A stretch of 6,136 nt of DNA from Sedimenticola sp. (lineage in GTDB: Bacteria > Pseudomonadota > Gammaproteobacteria > Chromatiales > Chromatiaceae), in assembly GCA_030590525.1 (NCBI GenBank), contig JAUUYI010000145.1, positions 1-6,136 on the forward strand, read 5' to 3'. The stretch's first letter is position 1. Each line of letters begins with the position of its first letter. The notes beneath the pieces are model-generated. The model had not been told where the DNA came from and searched no databases. It saw nothing but the letters and a program-made list of their open reading frames with translations. The position numbers were made by a program, and so were the translations under genes. This document shows positions 1 to 5,156 of the stretch, piece after piece.

Positions 1-26
1 CAGGGAGAAGGATAGGCCACTATCGG

Positions 27-70
27 CATCCTGCCTTTCGTGGCATTTGTCCATCCATGGACGGCAGATG
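27..70. repeat. Imperfect palindromic non-coding segment
   Basis: GTCCAT (49-54) and ATGGAC (57-62) form 6 bp arms around CC. Outside them, CATCCTGCC (27-35) can pair with GGCAGATG (63-70) with one bulged base, leaving an unpaired stretch at 36-48. No convincing coding frame crosses bases 1-92, so this may be a decayed palindromic repeat. It has no second copy in the window, so it could also be chance or the edge of something to the left. Confidence 0.3.
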
Positions 71-92
71 AGGGGATTCGATAAATCGCCTG

Positions 93-192
93 TTCCCTGA
101 TCAATTGGATAGATTACCGTTGTAGGGTCGAATTCATTCGGCCGATTCGGTGGTCGAATAAATTCGACCCTACATTTATTCTGACAGCAATG
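93..192 (+). repeat. Dispersed palindromic repeat, copy A (left)
   Basis: The core at 121-174 is a long hairpin: 121-143 pairs with 152-174 over 23 positions with one C/A mismatch and one G/T wobble, around an 8-base loop (144-151). It opens with TGTAGGGTCGAATT and closes with AATTCGACCCTACA. Hand alignment shows the whole 93-192 stretch recurs inverted at 4810-4910 with about ten substitutions and one single-base gap, so the unit is larger than its hairpin. It ends 16 bp beyond the cca stop. No T-tract follows the stem on the cca-sense strand, so it is not a standard intrinsic terminator, though it could protect the cca transcript 3' end. No protein is encoded. Confidence 0.8.
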
Positions 193-208
193 AACTCCGA
201 AACTTGAG

Positions 209-1432
209 TTATACCAGCTGAAGCTGCTCGTTGATAACCGCGCTACGCCGTTGCCGGATAAGTTGTTGAATCTGTCCCGGATCGCTCAGTCCTGCCACCA
301 GCGGGCCGATCTCGATCCTCCGCACTGCCTTTAGTATGCGCAGAAAAAACAGTGCCTGGGGGTACTCCTGTTCGCTGAATCCCTCCCGCCCCCGGCAGTC
401 TGCCTCGCAGGCCAGCAGCAGCTGTTCGAAGCGTTCCGGCCGGCGCAGGGCGTCGCTCCCGGTCAGCACCCCGAGAACAGTTTTCGCCCGCAGCTCAAAG
501 ACATTGTGGATATTGTGGTGGTAGCGGGCCACCAGCAGCGCCAGCTCGCGAAACCGGTTAGGGATCCGGAAACGGTTGCAGAGGGTCTCGATCAGGGGTA
601 ACCCATAGTGCTCGTGCCCGTAGTGGCTGGGCCAGCCCTCCCGGGGGGTGGCGCCCTTGCCCAGGTCATGGGTGAGGGCGGCAAAGCGCACCTCCGGGTC
701 GGGTGACAGCCGTGCCGCCATGTCCAGTGCCAGGAGGGTATGGCGGGCGCTGTCGATCTCCGGGTGCCATTTAGCCGGCTGGGGCACACCATACAGCTGT
801 TCGATCTCCGGGAACAGGACGGCCAGGGCGCCGCACTGGTGCAGCACCTCAAAGAAGGGGGATGGATGCGCTTCCGCCAGCGCCTTGGACAGTTCCTGCC
901 ACACCCGTTCCGGGACCAGGGCATCCACTTCTCCCTTTCGTACCATCTGCTGCATCAGGGTCATGGTCTCTGTGGTCACCTGAAAACCCAGATCCACATA
1001 GCGGGCGGCAAAGCGGGCCACCCGAAGTATTCGCACCGGGTCTTCGGCGAAGGCGGGTGAGATATGGCGCAGCAGCCTTTTTTCCAGATCCTTTCGGCCG
1101 TCGTAGGGGTCTATCAGGGTACCATCCGGCGCCTCTGCCAGGGCATTGATGGTGAGGTCCCGGCGCAGCAGATCCTGTTCCAGGGTCACGCCGGGGTCGG
1201 CCTGTACCGCAAAACCGTGGTAGCCGGGGCCCGTCTTCCGTTCGGTGCGTGCCAGGGCATACTCCTCTTTGGTCTCCGGGTGCAGGAACACGGGGAAATC
1301 CTTGCCCACCTGGGTGAACCCCTGTTCCAGCATCTGTTCCGGGGTGGCACCGATCACCACGAAGTCCCGTTCACCCACGGGTCGGCCCAGCAGCCGGTCC
1401 CGAATGGCCCCGCCGACCAGATAGGTCTTCAT
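209..1432 (-). CDS. cca: CCA tRNA nucleotidyltransferase with HD domain
   Basis: This cytoplasmic enzyme adds or repairs the 3'-terminal CCA of tRNAs from CTP and ATP without a nucleic acid template. The protein has 407 residues (E. coli Cca has 412). Visible landmarks are the nucleotidyltransferase start GGAIRD (7-12), the metal-binding position ERD (21-23), RRDLTIN (90-96), the EDPVR base-selection motif (130-134) and an HD motif at H255-D256, the E. coli numbering. The HD domain in this subfamily carries phosphohydrolase activity. Residue 21 is Glu where E. coli has the catalytic Asp21. I chose the ATG at 1432 because the family sequence begins there (MKTYLVGG) and a GGAG (1442-1445) lies 9 bases upstream. 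The frame stays open for 56 more codons to 1600, but those residues resemble nothing in the family. It is transcribed divergently from the glycosidase. Confidence 0.97.
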   Translation of the reverse strand: MKTYLVGGAIRDRLLGRPVGERDFVVIGATPEQMLEQGFTQVGKDFPVFLHPETKEEYALARTERKTGPGYHGFAVQADPGVTLEQDLLRRDLTINALAEAPDGTLIDPYDGRKDLEKRLLRHISPAFAEDPVRILRVARFAARYVDLGFQVTTETMTLMQQMVRKGEVDALVPERVWQELSKALAEAHPSPFFEVLHQCGALAVLFPEIEQLYGVPQPAKWHPEIDSARHTLLALDMAARLSPDPEVRFAALTHDLGKGATPREGWPSHYGHEHYGLPLIETLCNRFRIPNRFRELALLVARYHHNIHNVFELRAKTVLGVLTGSDALRRPERFEQLLLACEADCRGREGFSEQEYPQALFFLRILKAVRRIEIGPLVAGLSDPGQIQQLIRQRRSAVINEQLQLV

Positions 1433-1479
1433 CGGCACATGCTCCGCGCACTGTTGGGTGATCCGCTGCCATGGATGGG

Positions 1480-1509
1480 ATAATAGTGGAAGGAAAGCGT
1501 CAACATCAA
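1480..1509 (-). promoter_or_regulatory. Candidate sigma-70 promoter for cca
   Basis: Read on the minus strand, TTGATG (1509-1504) and TATTAT (1485-1480) are separated by 18 bp and match the -35 and -10 consensus at 4/6 and 5/6 positions. Transcription would begin near 1473, giving a leader of about 40 bases before the cca ATG. The match is by eye only. Confidence 0.4.
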
Positions 1510-1532
1510 TTGCTGTCACACGATAGGCTTGC

Positions 1533-1561
1533 TTGCACGCCGGCCGATGGTGTCCTATAAC
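1533..1561 (+). promoter_or_regulatory. Candidate sigma-70 promoter for the glycosidase
   Basis: TTGCAC (1533-1538) and TATAAC (1556-1561) are spaced by 17 bp. The -10 is a good match (5/6) and the -35 is weak (3/6). Transcription would begin near 1568, leaving a leader of about 70 bases before the ATG at 1640. No operator-like symmetry stands out around it. Confidence 0.35.
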
Positions 1562-1639
1562 CCTGATAGCATCCGGGACAGGTTGAGATACCCGGATCAT
1601 ACGCGATCCCGGTCCGATGAACTACCAAGGAATATCCGC

Positions 1640-4279
1640 ATGATTGAAGAGAGCGCCGAACAGAAACGACTGAAGCAGCAGTATGCGGGAGAGGTGCTCT
1701 GGCAGAAATGGGGGCCCTACCTCAGCGAAAGGCAGTGGGGTACGGTGCGAGAGGACTATAGCGAGGATGGGGATGCCTGGGCCTATTTCCCCCATGATCA
1801 TGCCCGTAGCCGGGCCTACCGCTGGGGAGAAGATGGTATTGCGGGCTTCTCCGATGATCAGCAGCGCCTCTGTCTCGGGCTGGCCCTGTGGAACGGCAGG
1901 GACCCGATCCTCAAGGAACGCCTGTTCGGTGTGACCAACAGCGAAGGGAATCATGGTGAGGATGTCAAGGAGCTCTACTACTACCTGGACGCGACGCCCA
2001 CCCACTCCTATCTCAAATATCTCTATAAGTACCCCCAACGGAGCTATCCGTACGAACAACTGGTGGAAGAGAATGGACGGCGGGGGAGGGAGCGGCTCGA
2101 ATTCGAGCTGCTGGACACGGGTATCTTCGACGATGACCGCTATTTCGACCTGTTCGTGGAGTATGCCCAGGCGGAGGCGGGGGACATCCTCATCTGTATC
2201 ACCGCGTGCAACCGGGGACCACGGGCGGCGCAACTGCATCTGCTGCCCCAGCTCTGGTTTCGCAACACCTGGTCGTGGGATGGTTCGACGGAACGACCGG
2301 AACTCTCCGCCACGGAGCTGGGGAGCGTCCAGGTCCGCCACCCGTCACTCGGTCGGCGCCACTGGTATGTGGAGGGTGACCCCGCACTCCTGTTCTGTGA
2401 CAACGAAACCAATGTTCGTCGGATCTTCCGGCAGGAGGCGAAGGGATATTTCAAGGACGCCTTTCACGACTATCTGATAGCCGGTGACAATTCAGCGGTC
2501 AATCCACAGCAGACCGGGACCAAATGTTGCGCCCACTACCAGTCAGAGGTGGCCGCCGGCGGTGAGATTCGGTTGCGGCTTCGCCTGAGCGGGGGGGCGC
2601 CTCTGGGTGATCCGTTCGCAGGCTTCGATGAGCTGCTGCAGCGCCGGCGGGAACAGGCGGATGCCTACTACGCGGCACTGCAGACGGGTATCGACGATCC
2701 CGATGCTGCACTGGTCCAGCGTCAGGCACTGGCCGGGATGATCTGGGGCAAACAGTTCTATTACTACGACGTCCCAGACTGGCTGCGGGGCGACACCATT
2801 CATCCGCCACCCGAAAATCGTCGCCAGGGGCGCAACAGCGGCTGGGAACACCTGAACAACGCGGATATCATCTCCATGCCCGACAAATGGGAATATCCCT
2901 GGTATGCGGCCTGGGATCTGGCCTTCCAGTGCCTGCCACTGGCGCTGGTCGACCCGGTATTTGCCAAGCAGCAGCTGTTACTGCTGACCCGGGAGTGGTA
3001 TATGCACCCCAATGGCCAGTTTCCCGCCTATGAGTGGAACTTCTCTGATGTGAACCCACCGGTCCACGCCTGGGCCACCTGGGAGGTCTATCTGCTGGAC
3101 CGGAAACGTAATGATGGCCAGGGTGATCGCCTGTTTCTGGAGCGGGTGTTCCACAAACTGATGCTCAACTTCACCTGGTGGGTGAATCGCAAAGATGCCC
3201 AGGGACTCAACATCTTTCAGGGTGGTTTCCTCGGGCTGGACAATATCGGGGTCTTCGACCGCAGCTCCCAGCTACCCACCGGCGGGTTCATCAACCAGAG
3301 CGATGGCACCGCCTGGATGGCGATGTACTCACTCAACCTGATGCGTATCGCCCTGGAACTGGCCCAGGAGAATCCGGCCTACGAGGATATCGCCACCAAG
3401 TTCTTTGAGCACTTCCTGCATATTGCAGCGGCGATGAACAATATCGGCGACAAGGGGATCATGTTGTGGAACGAGGAGGACCAGTTTTACTACGATGTCC
3501 TCAATCTGCCGGATGGTAAGAAGCTGCCCCTCAAGGCCCGCTCCATCATCGGTCTGATCCCCTTCTATGCGGTGGAGGTGCTGGAACCGGAGACGCTGGA
3601 GCGGGTGCCCGAGTTCAGGCGCCGCCTCGAGTGGTTTCTCGACTATCGACCAGAGCTGACTGCTCTGGTTGCCCACTGGGACGAGCCGGGGAAAGGTGAG
3701 CGGCACCTGTTGTCGCTGTTGCGGGGGCACCGGATAAAGGCGCTGCTGCAGCGGATGCTGGATGAGAGCGAGTTTCTCTCGGATTGCGGGATCCGTGCAC
3801 TCTCACGGGTGCATGATGCAAACCCCTACACGTTCGACTGTGGAGGGGAAGGGATGAGCGTCGGTTACTGGCCTGCAGAGTCCCGCTCGCCCATGTTCGG
3901 TGGCAATTCGAACTGGCGGGGGCCGATCTGGTTTCCGGTGAATTATCTGTTGATCGATTCCCTGCGCCGCTTCCATGATTATTATGGCGATGATTTCAAG
4001 GTGGAGTGCCCGACCGGGTCGGGCGAATATCTGAATATTCGTCAGGTAGCGGACGAGTTAAGCCGCAGGCTGACCCGGCTCTTTCTGCGAGGCCCGGACG
4101 GCCGTCGCCCGTTCAACGGGGACAACCGGAAGCTGCAGCAGGACCCCCGGTTCCGAGACTACATCCTGTTCTACGAATATTTTCACGGTGACAATGGGCG
4201 GGGAGTGGGCGCCTCCCACCAGACTGGCTGGACCGGGCTGGTGGCCAACCTGATCGATGAGCTCAAGCATGCCGGATAA
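1640..4279 (+). CDS. GH63/MGH1-like glycoside hydrolase (glucosidase-like)
   Basis: This is a large glycosidase of 879 residues related to the (alpha/alpha)6-barrel GH63 family, which includes eukaryotic processing alpha-glucosidase I, E. coli YgjK and bacterial mannosylglycerate hydrolases. The N-terminal block WGPYLSERQWGTVREDY (24-40) is, from memory, typical of long bacterial members usually labelled 'glucosidase'. Barrel landmarks are AAWDLAF (D426), FLGLDN (D534, aligning with the general acid in the SG-[LM]-D motif of relatives), WRGPIWFPVNYL (759-770) and FYEYFHGDNGRG (E846, the likely general base). Both predicted catalytic acids are present, so it is probably active. No signal peptide or membrane segment is seen, so it should be cytoplasmic. 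The ATG at 1640 has AAGGAA (1627-1632) 7 bases upstream; the frame is open back to 1529, but that extension has no family-like sequence. Substrate is unknown: alpha-glucosides, an intracellular oligosaccharide or a compatible solute are possible. It appears to be a single-gene unit. Confidence 0.88.
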   Translation: MIEESAEQKRLKQQYAGEVLWQKWGPYLSERQWGTVREDYSEDGDAWAYFPHDHARSRAYRWGEDGIAGFSDDQQRLCLGLALWNGRDPILKERLFGVTNSEGNHGEDVKELYYYLDATPTHSYLKYLYKYPQRSYPYEQLVEENGRRGRERLEFELLDTGIFDDDRYFDLFVEYAQAEAGDILICITACNRGPRAAQLHLLPQLWFRNTWSWDGSTERPELSATELGSVQVRHPSLGRRHWYVEGDPALLFCDNETNVRRIFRQEAKGYFKDAFHDYLIAGDNSAVNPQQTGTKCCAHYQSEVAAGGEIRLRLRLSGGAPLGDPFAGFDELLQRRREQADAYYAALQTGIDDPDAALVQRQALAGMIWGKQFYYYDVPDWLRGDTIHPPPENRRQGRNSGWEHLNNADIISMPDKWEYPWYAAWDLAFQCLPLALVDPVFAKQQLLLLTREWYMHPNGQFPAYEWNFSDVNPPVHAWATWEVYLLDRKRNDGQGDRLFLERVFHKLMLNFTWWVNRKDAQGLNIFQGGFLGLDNIGVFDRSSQLPTGGFINQSDGTAWMAMYSLNLMRIALELAQENPAYEDIATKFFEHFLHIAAAMNNIGDKGIMLWNEEDQFYYDVLNLPDGKKLPLKARSIIGLIPFYAVEVLEPETLERVPEFRRRLEWFLDYRPELTALVAHWDEPGKGERHLLSLLRGHRIKALLQRMLDESEFLSDCGIRALSRVHDANPYTFDCGGEGMSVGYWPAESRSPMFGGNSNWRGPIWFPVNYLLIDSLRRFHDYYGDDFKVECPTGSGEYLNIRQVADELSRRLTRLFLRGPDGRRPFNGDNRKLQQDPRFRDYILFYEYFHGDNGRGVGASHQTGWTGLVANLIDELKHAG

Positions 4280-4329
4280 ACGGGCTTCCACACTCTGCCT
4301 GGGAACCATTTTTTCCTTTTAAGCCCACA

Positions 4330-4355
4330 AAAAAACCGGCATGCGCCGGTTTTTT
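4330..4355. terminator. Bidirectional intrinsic terminator between convergent genes
   Basis: The stem AAAAAACCGGC (4330-4340) pairs perfectly with GCCGGTTTTTT (4345-4355) around the loop ATGC. Read rightward, a GC stem is followed by six T's after the glycosidase stop; read leftward, by seven T's after the rpsT stop. It lies about 50 bases beyond the glycosidase stop and 22 bases beyond the rpsT stop, so it should end both transcripts. Confidence 0.92.
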
Positions 4356-4377
4356 CTATCCATTGGGAGAACAGTGC

Positions 4378-4638
4378 TTACAGGGCTTTCACCCGCTTGT
4401 TCAGGCGGCTCTTGAGCCGGGCTGCCTTGTTTTTGTGGATCAGGCCTTGGTTTGCTGTACGGTCCAGAATGGGTACTGCACTGTTGAATGCTTTGGTAGC
4501 ACCCTCTTTATCGCCGGCAGCAACCTCTTTCTCCACGTTTTTTACGTGGGTGCGCATCGTGCTGCGACGGGATGCATTGTGCTGCCGATGCGTTTCCGCC
4601 TGACGAGCGCGCTTGCGGGCTTGTGCTGTATTGGCCAA
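4378..4638 (-). CDS. rpsT: 30S ribosomal protein S20, TTG start
   Basis: S20 is a small, basic, helical protein that binds 16S rRNA early in 30S assembly. The product has 86 residues (87 in E. coli) and is complete: [14 protein letters not shown] at the N-terminus, [17 protein letters not shown] in the middle, and [21 protein letters not shown] at the end. The start codon is TTG at 4638-4636, not ATG. It is supported by the family's N-terminus beginning exactly there (MANxxxARKR) and by GGGAG (4650-4646) 7 bases upstream. E. coli rpsT also starts with UUG, and its S20 represses its own translation, so similar autoregulation is plausible here by analogy. The gene converges on the glycosidase and diverges from murJ. 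Confidence 0.98.
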   Translation of the reverse strand: MANTAQARKRARQAETHRQHNASRRSTMRTHVKNVEKEVAAGDKEGATKAFNSAVPILDRTANQGLIHKNKAARLKSRLNKRVKAL

Positions 4639-4645
4639 AGTAGCT

Positions 4646-4650
4646 CTCCC
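4646..4650 (-). promoter_or_regulatory. Shine-Dalgarno site supporting the rpsT TTG start
   Basis: On the minus strand GGGAG sits 7 bases before TTG. The strong site at normal spacing, with no ATG in frame nearby that would keep the S20 N-terminus, decides the non-standard start. Confidence 0.8.
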
Positions 4651-4680
4651 AATAAATGGTTGAATCTCAAAGAGCTCAGT

Positions 4681-4709
4681 ATTTTGCGGATCGAAAGGTG
4701 TGTTGTCAA
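4681..4709 (-). promoter_or_regulatory. Likely sigma-70 promoter for rpsT
   Basis: A perfect TTGACA (4709-4704 on the minus strand) is followed after 17 bp by CAAAAT (4686-4681, 4/6 match to the -10). The start site would be near 4674, giving a leader of about 36 bases. The outer edge of the repeat element begins only about ten bases upstream of the -35, with an A-rich strip GTAAAACA (4712-4719) between them. Confidence 0.65.
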
Positions 4710-4775
4710 TAGTAAAACAGGCTCTTCCCCTGATTGAGCGGGTAAATCAACATTTTTGACAAAACACATTCCAGT

Positions 4776-4857
4776 TGTCAGCAGAAATGCAGGGTCGAAT
4801 TCATTCGACCATTGGCTGTCAGCAGAAATGCAGGATTGAATTTATTCGACCATCGAA
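4776..4857. repeat. 41 bp tandem duplication, two units
   Basis: TGTCAGCAGAAATGCAGG occurs at 4776 and again at 4817, and similarity continues through GAATTxATTCGACCAT. The two units (4776-4816 and 4817-4857) differ at only a few positions in their first 38 bases. Each carries a half-palindrome of the type GGTCGAATTCATTCGACC, so one arm of the repeat has been duplicated beside the full hairpin. Confidence 0.85.
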
Positions 4858-4882
4858 TCGGCCGAATGAATTCGGCCCTACA
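4829..4882 (-). repeat. Hairpin core of repeat copy B, partly decayed
   Basis: The 23-base arms 4829-4851 and 4860-4882 flank an 8-base spacer, the same geometry as copy A, but the arms differ at six positions, all transitions. Several are G/T or A/C type pairs, so a weaker stem can still form. It is in the opposite orientation to copy A. Confidence 0.75.
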
Positions 4883-4976
4883 ACGGTAATCTACCCACTT
4901 GATCAGGGGAAGAGCCGTAAAATACAGGCCCGAAAGGGAGAAGAAAGCGCTTGACCCGGGCAGTGCAGGGTTTACT

Positions 4977-5004
4977 GGTTCCTGGTCCTCGGTTCTCGGT
5001 CCTG
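4977..5004. repeat. Four degenerate heptamer tandem repeats
   Basis: GGTTCCT, GGTCCTC, GGTTCTC and GGTCCTG follow one another without gaps, giving a consensus GGTYCTS with small variations. The tract lies between the MITE-like element and the 5036-5068 palindrome, in DNA with no coding frame of its own. The function is unknown. It resembles in form the short heptameric tandem repeats known from some bacterial genomes. Confidence 0.6.
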
Positions 5005-5035
5005 TACCCTAACCCGGCAGCGCCGGAACCAAATA

Positions 5036-5068
5036 GTAGGGTGGGCACAAACAACGTGCCCACCCTAC
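5036..5068. repeat. Perfect 13 bp palindrome, GTAGGGTGGGCAC type
   Basis: GTAGGGTGGGCAC (5036-5048) pairs perfectly with GTGCCCACCCTAC (5056-5068) around the loop AAACAAC. The outer six bases GTAGGG/CCCTAC are the same as those of copy A, but the inner arm differs, so this is a second repeat type with shared tips. Hairpins of this kind are familiar dispersed intergenic elements in proteobacteria. No T-run follows on either side, so it is unlikely to be an intrinsic terminator. It lies about 90 bases upstream of murJ. Confidence 0.88.
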
Positions 5069-5097
5069 GGAGATTTCTTTGTATTTCTGTGCAAGAT

Positions 5098-5126
5098 TTC
5101 AGTGGTAAGGTACTAAGGCCTATAAT
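5098..5126 (+). promoter_or_regulatory. Candidate murJ promoter
   Basis: A perfect -10 TATAAT lies at 5121-5126, and a weak -35 TTCAGT (3/6) at 5098-5103 with 17 bp spacing. Transcription would start near 5133, only about 25 bases before the murJ ATG. The palindrome at 5036-5068 lies just upstream of the -35. Confidence 0.5.
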
Positions 5127-5156
5127 TCTCCGCTTTACAAACGAACCGGTATCTCC

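Larger units (their letters stand above)
4720..4916. mobile_element. MITE-like non-coding element containing repeat copy B
   Basis: A perfect 15 bp inverted repeat, GGCTCTTCCCCTGAT (4720-4734) and ATCAGGGGAAGAGCC (4902-4916), bounds a 197 bp segment. The similarity extends inward so that 24 of 28 terminal bases match. The interior holds a hairpin core and a 41 bp tandem duplication but no protein gene. The right part (4810-4910) is the reverse complement of copy A at 93-192. Just outside the ends, GTAAAACA (4712-4719) and GTAAAATACA (4917-4926) look like direct repeats differing by a 2-base gap, possibly a decayed target-site duplication. The structure fits a transposase-less miniature element moved in trans; no transposase is in view. 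Alternatively it is a cluster of REP-like palindromes without true transposon ends. Confidence 0.55.

Noticed and set aside
121..174. Intrinsic terminator for cca
   Set aside because: The stem is strong, but no T-run follows it on the cca-sense strand and the same element occurs elsewhere, so it is a repeat first.
1433..1600. Possible 56-residue N-terminal extension of Cca
   Set aside because: The frame is open, but the family sequence starts at the ATG at 1432, a GGAG lies 9 bases before it, and a candidate promoter falls inside the extension.
1529..1639. Possible upstream start for the glycosidase
   Set aside because: The extension shows no family-like sequence, would include the candidate promoter, and the ATG at 1640 has a clear AAGGAA.
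1622..2341. 239-residue antisense frame within the glycosidase
   Set aside because: It lies wholly opposite conserved glycosidase sequence and resembles no family I recognise.
4363..4737. 124-residue frame antisense to rpsT
   Set aside because: It covers rpsT and its promoter on the opposite strand and starts at the terminator; rpsT is certain.
4776..4882. CRISPR-like array from repeated TGTCAGCAGAAATGCAGG
   Set aside because: There are only two direct units with similar rather than unique spacers, the arms are palindromic, and no cas genes are present.
5014..5026. Small hairpin CCGGC-AGC-GCCGG upstream of murJ
   Set aside because: The 5 bp GC arms are too short to stand out in GC-rich DNA, and no T-run follows.
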